A DNA stretch of 64,000 nt from Dichotomocladium elegans (GCA_025716815.1 JAIXMN010000001.1:1-64000); one strand, 5' to 3'; shown: positions 9,669 to 20,834, counted from the first letter of the stretch. Made by a program: numbers and translations. Notes: generated by a model not told the origin, from the sequence alone.

Positions 9669-12600
9669 GACTGCCGCACTATACGAGAGTAGCGCAATAA
9701 TAAATGCAATTGGGGCTGCTCGATCCATTGTGATTCTGATAGAAAACCGATCTTACTTTCTCTTTGTGCACCGATAAGTGTGTGACACAAGAAGATTAGC
9801 ATATGATGTTACCCAGAAGAGAACAAATCGTGCGACAGAGATGTTTATGTAACGATGATGGTCCGTGATGACATTGACAGGTTCTACACTCTTGTGATAC
9901 TCATACCTTTGATCTTTGTTCTGTTGGTTGGATATATAGAATCACACCCAAGGAGAGAAAAAGTCGTAGACCAGCGATATGCGCAGACGAATTCCCTGTC
10001 ACCTGGCTGCATAAAAGGCGAATGCAGGGATGGGATAAGACTGAAAGCAGTCCTTGTGGTAAACATCGGGTGCCATGCTCTCGATATGCAACCCCCACCC
10101 CGCTGAAAGCATGTGAGTGCCTATTTTGTGCTCCCCTCCCCACGTTTACTTGAGATTCGTACTGCTAATTTTTGTGAATACGTGGCGACTTACTGTCTTT
10201 ATCAGACCTTTCCGTGACCAGGTGCGTGTAAGAGCCGGGAGAAGCTAGGAATAATCTATAACGGACTCAACACACTGCCACTGGTACCAAGGTAATCAGA
10301 GTGCAAGGCGATATCGCATACCATGGTCTATGGGGGGGTGGCACCTTGCGAATGGGCACGTGCATTCCTACAACAGCATCAACCATTGATTTCGACCCCC
10401 GCCGCCTGTTTATTTTGCCTTATTGACTATCTCGAGCTTCACACAAACCAAGAGGTTCGATACGATAAGAACCATGGGATCGCAGGAAAACGACTCTACG
10501 TACTCTAGTAATTGCTATCAATCGAAAAAAAAGCGCAACATCATATCTTGGTATGCATGTTTTTTTTGTTGCGCAGTGAGAAGATATTTATGATTGGTTC
10601 CCGTTGAAAACACGCTAACGTTATCTAAAACGAATCAATCAAGATTTTCCTTCCCACCCCCTCCATCCTTTTTTCCCCCAAGCAACAGCATCATCATCAG
10701 CAGTGCATTAACAGCAGGCCCGTCAAGATATCTGAATCGAACAGGCAGTCCGCATGGCAAAGGGTGTGTCCAGCAAGGTTTTTTTTTTCGTCCTCTCCGG
10801 GATTGCAGGCTCTATAGTACCCACTTATGTTGCCGCTGTAAACCGACTTTACCCGTTTTGGTATTTACTCCGCCCAGATCACGCGGCTGACGGGAGGGAG
10901 GGATATTGGAAAGATTTTTTCCCTTCTCCTTTCCCACCATCCGTTTCCGTTTTCAAGGCGCTGGTTGGCCGGATACCGCCACCGATCCAAGTACTCCTTC
11001 CAAAGAAACTAAACAGTTGCTGAGCCATGAGTGGGAATCGAGGGCCAGATTCCCTTCTGGGCGCCAAGGTATTACTCTCGAAAGAAATTAACAGTTGCTG
11101 AGGCATCATTTGGGGGACCAAAGGCTGGAAGCTTACGAGAACCAAGATGCTTGTTTCGTTGAAACCGTCAGTCATCAGTTTGGTGACCAAAGGCTGGAAG
11201 CTTGCGAGAACCAAGATGCTTGTTTCGTTGATACCGTCAGTCATCAGTTTGGTGACCAAAGGCTGGAAGCTTGCGAGAACCAAGATGCTTGTTTCGTTGA
11301 AACCGTCAGTCATCAGATTGGGGACCAAAGGCTGGAAGCTTGCGAGAACCAAGATGCTTGTTTCATTCGAAACCGTCAGTCATCAGATTGGGGACCAAAG
11401 GCTGGAAGCTTGCGAGAACCAAGATGCTTGTTTCATTCGAAACCGTCAGTCATCAGATTGGGGACCAAAGGCTGGAAGCTTGCGAGAACCAAGATGCTTG
11501 TTTCGTTGAAACCGTCAGTCATCAGATTGGTGACCAAAGGCTGGAAGCTTGCGAGAACCAAGATGCTTGTTTCATTCGAAACCGTCAGTCATCAGATTGG
11601 TGACCAAAGGCTGGAAGCTTGCGAGAACCAAGATGCTTGTTTCATTCGAAACCGTCAGTCATCAGATTGGGGACCAAAGGCTGGAAGCTTGCGAGAACCA
11701 AGATGCTTGTTTCGTTGAAACCGTCAGTCATCAGATTGGTGACCAAAGGCTGGAAGCTTGCGAGAACCAAGATGCTTGTTTCATTCGAAACCGTCAGTCA
11801 TCAGATTGGTGACCAAAGGCTGGAAGCTTGCGAGAACCAAGATGCTTGTTTCATTCGAAACCGTCAGTCATCAGATTGGGGACCAAAGGCTGGAAGCTTG
11901 CGAGAACCAAGATGCTTGTTTCGTTGAAACCGTCAGTCATCAGATTGGGGACCAAAGGCTGGAAGCTTGCGAGAACCAAGATGCTTGTTTCATTCGAAAC
12001 CGTCAGTCATCAGATTGGGGACCAAAGGCTGGAAGCTTGCGAGAACCAAGATGCTTGTTTCGTTGAAACCGTCAGTCATCAGATTGGGGACCAAAGGCTG
12101 GAAGCTTACGAGAACCAAGATGCTTGTTTCGTTGAAACCGTCAGTCATCAGATTGGGACCAAAGGCTGGAAGCTTGCGAGAACCAAGATGCTTGTTTCGT
12201 TGAAACCGTCAGTCATCAGATTGGGGACCAAAGGCTGGAAGCTTGCGAGAACCAAGATGCTTGTTTCATTCGAAACCGTCAGTCATCAGATTGGGGACCA
12301 AAGGCTGGAAGCTTGCGAGAACCAAGATGCTTGTTTCATTCGAAACCGTCAGTCATCAGATTGGGGACCAAAGGCTGGAAGCTTACGAGAACCAAGATGC
12401 TTGTTTCGTTGAAACCGTCAGGCAACGGGAGGAAGGATGATGGGCTGGCTCCTACCCTCCTAAGCAGCAACGTGTTTACTCCATTCGAAACTGCCAGGCA
12501 ACGGGGAGGATTGAAGGCCTGGATCCTCCCTAAGCAGCGACGCGTTTGTTTCTTTCGAAGACGGTCAGGCATTGGTGGAGGCCCGACTGGCCGGCAAAGA

Positions 12601-13064
12601 AGGCAGGATCGACCGGGCGGGCTGTACGGGGTAGAGTAGATAGACCTTTCTGTAGCCTGAGACAAGTTCAAGAAGTACCTGTCCAAATGATCAGATGTAC
12701 GTGATCCTCTGTGTTTACCGCATCCCGCAGACGGTGATACATCTTGGTAGGATACCTCAATGAGGGACTAGGGTACACCCCTGGGACCAGGCCTGGGGGG
12801 CTCAAAGGAGACCAAGATAAATGCGGATATCTTGCCTCTAGAGCGGAGGCACATGGTGGTCGACCTCCTCGCGGTTGCCTCTGGGAAACAGAGCCTTCAT
12901 GGCTCTGGCGAACTGGACTGCATATTAGTATAGTAAATACTATCCATAACGTAATAAAAACTTGTTATCTCCTAAAAGCTCTTCTTTTTCCAATCTCGCT
13001 CGCCGCGGTAGAATGAGCGCTGTCTTTGACGCACATCATTGAGCGTGCATGTTTTTGACATGGC
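9669..13064. repeat. Right arm of giant inverted repeat
   Basis: Reverse complement of the left arm, shorter by about 1.38 kb because its array has about 20 fewer units. The inner half (9708-11109) is essentially identical to 3339-4740. The outer part (12425-13064) differs from the left arm at a few bases, for example GGTGGTCGACC against a one-base-shorter form. Homology stops at the base facing window position 1 and reads CATTGAGCAAGC from 13065 on, so the outer edge may be set either by the window or by the repeat itself. An 83-codon frame at 9855-10106 (+) with a hydrophobic stretch mirrors the left-arm one exactly. Confidence 0.93.
11110..12424. repeat. Tandem array of 69/70-bp unit, 19 copies
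   Basis: Nineteen occurrences of CTGGAAGCTT at regular 68-72-base spacing. The units are more uniform than in the left array: nearly all are 70 bp (TTTCATTCGAAACC form) or 69 bp (TTTCGTTGAAACC form), with few one-base indels. All three plus-strand frames are free of stop codons, giving overlapping pseudo-frames of 87-207 codons. The array ends in the same flanks as on the left: GGCAACGGGAGGAAGG outside and GGTATTACTCTCGAAAG inside. Confidence 0.95.
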
Positions 13065-13439
13065 CATTGAGCAAGCAGAACACAAAAGACGCGAAGCATC
13101 GTACACCAAAGCGCGATCCCGTATATGTCTTCGTGCCATTGGAGACAAACAGCATAGTAAAGTATCAGTTTTCTTTATTCACTTCTCTGCCCCAATTCCG
13201 AGCCACGCGCGAACGGAACTCAATTTTGAGACCCTGCAGCGATGGTAGTTTAGGAATGCACCCCGCACACAACCTGGCGCATACACAACCCTCTGCACTG
13301 AAATGGTACACTCAGCCGCACACAGTCTCCGTTCTATTCATTTCCCTACATTTCACATCAAGTTTCCATGTCACTCACAAATATTATAAACACGCAGAAG
13401 CCTTGACACAGACCTTACAGAGTTCACCACCGGAATGAT
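13065..13439. other. Short non-coding stretch right of the foldback
   Basis: A stretch of 375 bases between the end of the right arm and the first Tc1-like remnant. A 69-codon frame (13039-13248) starts inside the arm and runs out of it, but it matches nothing I know. I see no RNA gene or repeat here. Confidence 0.5.
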
Positions 13440-14240
13440 TTGCAGGCTAAGAAATGCTGGATGAATTACGCGCAGATTAGTGACAACCTTGGAATCGCAA
13501 AGACAACAGTGGGGGCGATGTTTGGCGAAATTTTCCGCGACGAAGGGTTCACTACTATAAAACCTCGTTCTGCGCGCCAGTAGCTTTTACAAAAAAAAAA
13601 CCCTTACAATCTCTGCCAAAAAAGAGGTATTCAAATCTTGGTTAAACATCTGGAAGTTGTAACCAATACATATGCAGAACCTTTCACCGAGATGGCCTGA
13701 AATGCCTTAAAGTCCCAAAGCTCTTTTTATGCAGCCCCAAAGTAAAGCCTTTTCTGCCTGTTCGCCATCAATGAACAAAATAAGATTGGTTAATATGAAA
13801 CTCATTTGGTCACAAGCAAATCCGAGAAGGTCATTTGGTCTGATGAGTCTCACTTCTGCCGAAAGCATAATGACAGCGGCGCGAGAGTTATGAAAAAAAA
13901 AAAAGATGTGTAGCTCTTGACGAAGTAGATTCTGCCTATACGCCAGTATGGCAGGGTATCACCAATGGTCTTGTGCTGCTTTTGGGCAGGAGAGTTAGGT
14001 GCTTCGGTTATATTGCAGGGCAATATAAATCAGGTCAAGTGCATCAAGTGCCTCAGTGCGCACTTCCCATCATCATTTGAGAAATTGCAAGAAAATCAGA
14101 AACATGGTTTCATATTCAAGAGGATGGAACTAGTTATCACACTGGCACATACGCGAAATAGTGGATGGCCAAGGCTATACTTCAATTGGATTGTGGAGAC
14201 TATAATATTATGTGGCGAAAACTCACAAAGCAGATATAAG
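13440..14240 (+). pseudogene. Decayed Tc1/mariner-like transposase
   Basis: The translation, followed across several frames, shows the order expected of a Tc1-type DDE transposase. An N-terminal helix-turn-helix comes first (YAQISDNLGIAKTTVGAMF, then KPRSARQ). Next is a degraded first catalytic block (SDESHF-like, near 13845). Then comes GRVSPMVLCCFWAGELG at 13950-14000, where intact Tc1 proteins have a V-W-G-C-F motif. Last is a block near 14110-14165 resembling F-Q-E-D-G-A-x-x-H-T. At least four frameshifts and several in-frame stops separate the blocks, so the copy is dead. The C-terminal P-D-L-N-P-I block is missing; the sequence runs directly into the decayed MULE on the other strand. 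I could not identify terminal inverted repeats. Confidence 0.75.
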
Positions 14241-14245
14241 GATAC

Positions 14246-16703
14246 TTACGTCAGTCTTTGCTTTTTGTGGGTTTGGGTTGGCCAGATTTCATCCTCATCG
14301 TATTTTTGGCGATGAGACTTCTTTTGCGATGGAGGAGTGCCTTCGGTTGTAGTACTCTTCTCTTGTTGCTCGACTCTTTCAAAAGCTGATGGAAGCCGTG
14401 CTCCTTTCGTACCCTTAGGTCGTCCTTTTGTTTTGAGCTGGCTTGGAAACTGTAACCTGTCTATGGTAGTTGGTGAGAATGTGTTTACGAGGTTCTCAAG
14501 GGCGCAAATCAGATCTGAACGCTGTTGGTCATCAGTGCACGATAAATAAACGGTGTCGAGCATGGATTTGGCGCTGCTTGTCGTGTCCTGAGTGATTTGT
14601 GTCGCGATATCAAAAGTAACATAATTCTAGCAGTGAGCGCCACTCCGCTAGCAGTTAGGTTTGAACAGACGTATACTCGTATTATGAATCTTCGTTCTTT
14701 TCTCTAATAAAGTCCACTCTCTTCGAGTCTCATGACTTATTACTGTCTGTTTACGCCATCCACTGCAGTGCTGTACTTTTCAAATATCAGAGTTCCATCC
14801 ATGTCGCTCAATGGAAGGAGACCAAGACGTCCTAGTTCATTCAAATTAGCCACTGACATGGGCTACTTAGCAAGTGATCCATGACTTGTTTAAAAACAGC
14901 CATAAATCCTTCCCTAGACGATATTACAAAATACCATGTTCTGAAGGCACACCGCTCTTTGAATGCCATCGTCGTGCAATAATCGATGGTTCTATGACCT
15001 CCGCTTTTTGAGGAAGGGTGTTTCGGCATGGAAGCTTGTAATTTACGCAATACTTGCATTGGCAATTCCGTCCTTAGCCTTTGTATCTACTCCCATGACA
15101 TGAGGAGCTCTTGTCGAATATGAATAAGTGCAATTGACATATGACACCTTGTAATTGGCCGAGAGATTTGGTCATCGCGGTATCAGTATTGTGCTGTATA
15201 TGTTCCTTGTACACAATTCTGTTAAGGCTTCTTTGTTATATGCAGTATGTCTGTCCAAATCCTAGATGTGTACATGAATATAAGGTTCTTTTCAATTATA
15301 TATATATATATATATATCCTTACATGTTTTGTGAGCCATTGATGTATGCTGCTAATGAGTTTCATGATTCCACCAGGGCTGGCTCCAAGGTGCAAGTGAC
15401 GCTCTGCCCATGGTCCGCCCCACATCACTTTGTATGATAATAGCCTAAAACAGTTGAAAGTTAGTGTATGAGTTTTTTTTTTGACACAAGAACGTATTAT
15501 ACTGTACCCATCAATATAGCTAGCAAGTTCTTTTGATTTCTTTGTATCTCTCACAAGCTCGCGATACCTTTCAAGTGCAGAATTAAAAGCATCCAGCTGC
15601 ATGAGCTTTGGAATTCTTGCTAATATGCCAGGCACAAAGGATATGGGTGTTGGATGGAAAGGTGGCTCGGAGAGGTGGCTCGGAGAGCAGTGCGCAAGGC
15701 CTTGTCGTTGTATGTCACAAATATCCCCGGAGTGCTTTCTGGATATGCTGGCCGTTGAAATACGACTGATTTCAATGGCTCCAGTACCCACTTGTAGGAT
15801 AGCTCTTTTTCATCGGAGAGAAGTACTGTTGCAATGAAAAGGGTGCGGGGAGATTGGATATTATTGACTGAAGCTAAATCGTCAACACCAACAATATTCA
15901 CGAGTGGCATCTTGTTGATATTGGCCTTGTAGGTCGTGTCAATGATGATTGATGTGTGATGAAAAGTGACGACCTGAGACTATCCGATACATCCTAGCGC
16001 AAGGTATACCCTTTTGCCCAAAAGATAATCATATACTTGCTGGACTTGATTATCAAAATCTTTTCTTGCTGCCTTCTGTTGAATGTTGTATGTCCTTGGC
16101 TATCATGTCGCGTTCCCTTCAAGGTCGCCTGTCATGCGGATGATTTGTGCAGGTTTGGTTCCGCTAATGACCATTTCCATGATTTTTGCCTGTTTATCGC
16201 CATTGGATTTGCGCGCGTTCGAATAAATAAGGGGATCTGTGGACAAAACATGGTTCTCATGGTAACCAACCAGGGACCTGTCTGGCTTTACAGTCCAACC
16301 ACCTCCAGCCTTGCAGGTAGCATATATCTTCCAGGGACAAGCAAACTTCTTGGTCGTGCGTACTGGAAGTTTCTTCGTAATGCCGTCGGAGCAGAGGTAG
16401 CTATCACTTTCGGAAATTCTCGTGTTTAATATACAGGTTGTCAAATTCATTGTCATTTCCCTACATTGCTTCTTATTTGCGGGATAGAAATTCTTGAGGT
16501 TCCTCTATGCCCTTTTCTTGTCACTGCGGTGTGGATGGAGCTGGCCTCCATGGATACACTGGAAATAGCAAAACGACGTTTTATTCTTGGTCCCGCTGGC
16601 TTTGATAGATATGTATATCAAAGCCATTTGCAATAGCATGTTCACGGATGGCTTTTTGGAGTTCATTACGAGTAGCGTAGGACGTGGTGATAATATTTTC
16701 CAT
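14246..16703 (-). pseudogene. Decayed Mutator-like (MULE) transposase
   Basis: On the minus strand, blocks typical of MULE/FAR1-type transposases appear in order. An N-terminal segment starts with the ATG at 16703 (YATRNELQKAIREHAIANGF). A FAR1-like zinc/DNA-binding segment follows (CPWKIYA then WTVKP, ending HENHVLS, 16350-16220). The MULE catalytic core start is MPLVNIVGVDDL (about 15910). Near 15370 is a segment like H-L-G-x-x-T-S-x-x-E-S-x-H-x-x-L-K in frame-shifted form (HLHLGAS). The C-terminal tail at 14430-14360 carries KTKGRPKGTKG and LPSAFERVE, a common ending in this group. Frameshifts near 16600, 16100-15900 and 15220, plus in-frame stops, show it is inactive. No clear terminal inverted repeats were found. 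Confidence 0.72.
15297..15317. repeat. (TA)n microsatellite
   Basis: About ten uninterrupted TA units inside the decayed MULE. Confidence 0.9.
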
Positions 16704-17455
16704 TTTTACTTAGAGGAATGAAATATAAGTGTATAGCCAGTTTTCACACATATTTATACTTCTAGTATATTATTCTATGTCTGTGATATGAAGGGTGGTA
16801 AGTACATGAGTCATTGATGATATGATGTTAGTCATTTTATGGGACTTGCTCTTTGACAAGTTTCCACAATCAGTATTGCCGGTTTCTAGATATGGCTTCA
16901 CAGTGGCATTGACTAGCTAAATCCATGACTCACAGGGTGCGAGGCTCCAATACCGCTAAATACTCTATAATAGTCCAGCAGTCCCCTCTATCACTATCTA
17001 TCCAACTAAAACTTAAGCAGAAGTTGCATATGTGTACTTCCATATCAATATTTTTCTGAGTATGGCTGTTCTGACTCATTGTGACCTACTATGTGTACAG
17101 AAGTACATACGCGGCGGTAGTTTTCATACATGGAAGGTGATATTTTTCTATCTTTGATTATTAGAGAGTGCTAGTACACACTGCTTCTAATAATACAAGC
17201 ATAGCGATGTAAAAAGATTTCAAAGGACATCTTCAAAAATTGATGTAGTGTTAAGAGACATGTCAATTTGGGCGCTACCATTTCAGCGCGGAGGGTTTTG
17301 TACAGGATTGTGCGCAAGATTGTGCGCAAGGTTGTGCGCGGGGTGGGTTCCTAAACTACCTAATTTTTTTCTGTGCGCGAGGTCAATTTTTTCTGTGCGC
17401 GTAGTAATTCCCCTTTAAATACTATTATTTTCAATCAAGTTTGTGTCATGCGATC
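16704..17455. other. Intergenic, with a TGTGCGC motif cluster
   Basis: No coding signal. Between about 17309 and 17402 the heptamer TGTGCGC occurs five times (in TTGTGCGCAAG twice, then TTGTGCGCGG, CTGTGCGCGAGG and CTGTGCGCGTAG), shortly after a TACAGG at about 17301. This could be the battered end of a Tc1-like element (TACAG is a common start). The rest is AT-rich and unremarkable. Confidence 0.5.
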
Positions 17456-18127
17456 ATGGATATCACTCCATCAGTAGACAGTATTTGCGGTTCAATAGAG
17501 GCAATTTATGCGTGTAATAAACCGATGAACATACAATGAAATGATGATGTTAGCAGGTCGAGTCTATTTGCTGTCACATAGGAGGCTGTATTGCTCTCTT
17601 CCCACCCGTCTCACCTATGGGTGCCTCCTCTCCATTCATCCAATGGAGAGTAGCCCAAGTATCATGCTTGTCGCATCTTAGCCCTGCGATAACAGGGCCG
17701 GAAAAGTTCTTTAGGGGGGATTGCGAGAGTCAGCCTTTGCGGTAGCAATTCACTCGTCACTTCTTGTGCCTTCTGCTAAGCATTCATATGGGACTAGTGT
17801 TTAAATCCCCTTCCTCTGCCAACAGGTTGTCAACAGGTTGCCAGCGAAAAATACCACTAGTAGTCTCCGCCTTCATTAAACAATAAGCTGAGCAGCATAT
17901 GAGTTGGATCAACAAAGTGCGCAATGAGAAGTCATTGAAGCACAAAGACGCTCTGCCCTCGCTGCTAACATTGATGTGTTCTAAGGCGTACAGTGATTTT
18001 GATGCCTCTCTTGATGTCAAGATAACGACGATGTAGCCAGCAGTGGCTGGCAGCAATGATGGCAAGGCTCATTTGCGATGTCGCGCAATATCATAGGCTA
18101 CTCCACCGCTAAATTATATTCATATTC
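17456..18127 (+). repeat. Dispersed 0.6-kb repeat, copy A
   Basis: This copy runs from ATGGATATCAC to the end ATTCATATTC. It matches copy B (39608-40202) and copy C (53548-54169) in opposite orientation. Read on the plus strand, the segment following CCAACAGGTTGCCAGCG translates with the same words as the other copies: VVSAFIKQ, then a stop where the others have Q, then EQHMSWINKVRNEKSLKHK and LPSLLTLM. A hairpin CTCTCCATT-catcc-AATGGAGAG lies near 17630-17655 and is partly kept in copy C. The shared protein-level stretch suggests descent from a coding element rather than a purely structural repeat. Confidence 0.8.
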
Positions 18128-19581
18128 CGCGATCAAAATTGCTCCGCTTGCTGAATAGCCGAGAGGAACGCAGAATAAGGTGCACTCGCCCCTTCCTTTT
18201 TTTGTACGTGTGTATCACTGTTTCTCCTTCGCCTTGTTACCTTTTTCCGTATACTCATAAAGGGGCAAATGGAGAGATATGGTAGATGAAACGAGCTATT
18301 AAGCCTATATTTAGTGATATTAATGTTAAAGCTTGTATGGCATCTACAACATCAAGTATAATACTACGACCGTTTCGGCTATGAAAGCATCCGCATTATG
18401 CGTTCAAACCCTGAATAACATGTGTCGCAATCAAGTCGAATGCGGTGGACGAATAAAAAAATCCTCTCAAGTTTTGCCGAGGAAGAAGGGGAGGAAAATT
18501 CTCGATGGTTTCCTTTCGTTTAGCAATAGACAAAAAATGCAGGTGCTTAGGAAGTTGACATCCAACTAACTGGTGCAAACAGGTGCGTCATTCTATCCAA
18601 AATTAACTCCACTTATCTTCTACAGATAATATTGAGCTCTGTTCGTAACGCAGCAGTATACAAATCAGAGCGCCGCTGTGTCAACTTGCCATAATCAAAC
18701 CTTGGTTCTCCTCATCAAGGGAAGAAAGCCTTGGTACCATAAGCCACCCAGTGTACCGAAAAAATCAAAAAAAGAGCATTGACAAACCGAGACCACCTCA
18801 CGTTCGGGATATCAGCTCTGCAGATTTTGCGTGCTGATGCTGGATACTTCGAGCGCATAGTAAACAGAAGTGCTTTCTCCAAGCAAGTTCGTCGTTTATC
18901 ATACATGCAGCAACCGTAGCGCTGTTTATATAGATCGAGGCGCATGTATCAATAGCTGGTCGTAGCAGTGTGATATTGAATGGGAAAGAAATGTACGAGT
19001 AGGAAGACCACAAGACACTCTTCGGGATGTTAAGTTTGGCTAAGATCACTCGTCACCTGAGTTGGCTTTCTGAATACGGAACGACTTGTGCTTACCTTAT
19101 ATTTTATGCTTTGACAGCTCTTAGCCTCTCTCCTCATTTGTAATCATTCTGCGAATGAATTCGTCAGATATCCCACGTTGCAGAGCTGCCTCTTTAAAAT
19201 GACATCTTTACGAATATGTCCCAAGCAAAAATTTATTGACTTCAATGGTTTTTGCCAAGGAATAAAGCGTACAAATCCCATATAAAGTAATCTGGTACGG
19301 ACACGAGAAACGGGCTTGGAATTGTGGCGGGGACTTGATTCTCGGATGATCGGCATACCCTCATCTTGCGCATGGCATGGTCAAATTAGCAGTCCCTGGC
19401 TCCGTGAAACGTCAAGATGAAACTACGTACCATGGTCTTGTAGCCAGGAAGCTAACAAGAATAGAGCATCCGATTTGTACAACGTAACATAAAGCTTTAT
19501 TTTGCTTGACGTAGGTATGCTCCCTTTTTATTTTCTTTCTTTTTCATTCTCACACGCTCGCGTAGACACTCGATTATAGCT
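18128..19581. other. Intergenic, possible further transposon debris
   Basis: No intact gene. On the minus strand at 19356-19180 a short frame contains PVSRVRTRLLYMGF followed by PWQKPLKS, which faintly resembles the second helix-turn-helix region of Tc1-type transposases. Downstream minus-strand frames to 18715 do not show the catalytic blocks. A 78-codon plus frame at 18333-18569 is not recognisable. Confidence 0.35.
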
Positions 19582-20834
19582 ATGACTTTTAATCTCTGGG
19601 AAGAAGAAGAGCAGCTCAATATGCGCGACCTCATCAAGAGGGTAGGTTAGCCTTCGACTTATTCTCCATATCTACCCAGTAATTGCTTAGACTCAGACCG
19701 TATTCGCAGTCAATGGAGTCCCCGGAGATCATCGCCTCAAACCGCGAGCTTCGCGAAAAGACCACTTCCCACTTTAACATGCTCCTTGAACAACGGGAGA
19801 GCAAGGGCAATAAGCAAGATGACAAGGCCGCCCTCAAGTTGATGGGCCGACTTTTTGCAGAGACCAGCAAAACCATGGAGTCCGACGCCGATAGAGAACG
19901 ACTGGTTATTCTCAAAGACTATGTGTCATGTCTTATTGGCACCACCCTTGGCGTTGATGAATTCTTGCCTGAATTTATTCCCAAGGATGAGCAGGAGGAT
20001 GAGGAGGATGAGGAAATTGTGCAAGTGATGACTACGCGTACCGCGTCCTGGGCAGATGTGGCAGCACGCAAGACTGAGGATGAATCGACTGTTGTGCAAC
20101 GTCGAGCGTGGTGTCGGCAGTTCGAGTACGGAGTGGCTGCCGAGCGCCGCGAACATGTCCGGGTTCAGCAGATGGCACGCCAGTATTATCAACAGCAGGA
20201 TCAGGATCCAGAAGACTGGGGCTGCTTCGAGCCACAATTTCTGGATGACGTGCCTGGTGAGTTTTTCTGTATGCCCATCTTTTTCCCCTCCGAGAGCAGC
20301 TACCATACTTTTATCACCGCCTTGAGATCTGCCCAAGAGACCCTGCATATCTGTGTCTTTTCCATGACTGATAACACAACTGCCCGGGCTATTGCTGATG
20401 CCCAACGCCGTGGAGTGGATGTCAAGATTATTACTGATAATGAGCAGATGGACTCGAAGGGCTCTGATGTAGTACGACTGGGTGAAGAAGAAGGCGTTCC
20501 GTATAAGATGGACAATGGGTAAAGAGAGCAATTCAGGAAGAAGTGCTAGAGAAAACATCTTTTAAACTACTTTAACCTAGTGAACAATTCATGCATAACA
20601 AGTTTGCAGTCATTGATCGTCGGATGGTACTCACTGGTAGCTTTAACTGGTCTATCGCGTAAGTACTCGAGATGATATTGCTTCGATATTCTTCTGCATT
20701 GCTAATTCGGTAGTTGCTTCTATTCTCTGTTTAGTGCTCGCTACAAGAACCGAGAGAATGTTATTATTACCAACTTTCCATCGGTTGTGCAAGCCTACCA
20801 AGAGGAATTTGAGCGACTCTGGGATTTATTCTAA
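19582..20834 (+). CDS. PLD6/Zucchini-like phospholipase-D-domain protein
   Basis: Four exons (19582-19641, 19710-20518, 20581-20658, 20735-20834) encode about 348 residues. The C-terminal third is a single phospholipase-D-like domain. It has PSESSYHTFITALRSAQ, CVFSMTDNTTARAI and RGVDVKIITDN, then the HKD signature HNKFAVIDRRMV (H-x-K-x4-D), then GSFNWS. This layout matches mitochondrial cardiolipin hydrolase PLD6/Zucchini and related single-HKD nucleases, which act as dimers. About 210 residues precede the domain, including an acidic run (EQEDEEDEEI) and a WADVAARK segment, and no transmembrane anchor is obvious in them. Family members cleave cardiolipin or nucleic acids; which applies here cannot be told from sequence. 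All introns have GT..AG ends and keep frame. The start is the first ATG that gives an in-frame exon 1. Confidence 0.85.

Noticed and set aside
1..13064. Telomere or rDNA spacer origin of the arrays
   Set aside because: No telomere-type short repeats and no rRNA-like sequence are seen in or near the arms.
18715..19356. Third Tc1-like transposase remnant on the minus strand
   Set aside because: Only a faint helix-turn-helix-like segment is visible and no catalytic block could be followed, so it is left as an intergenic note.
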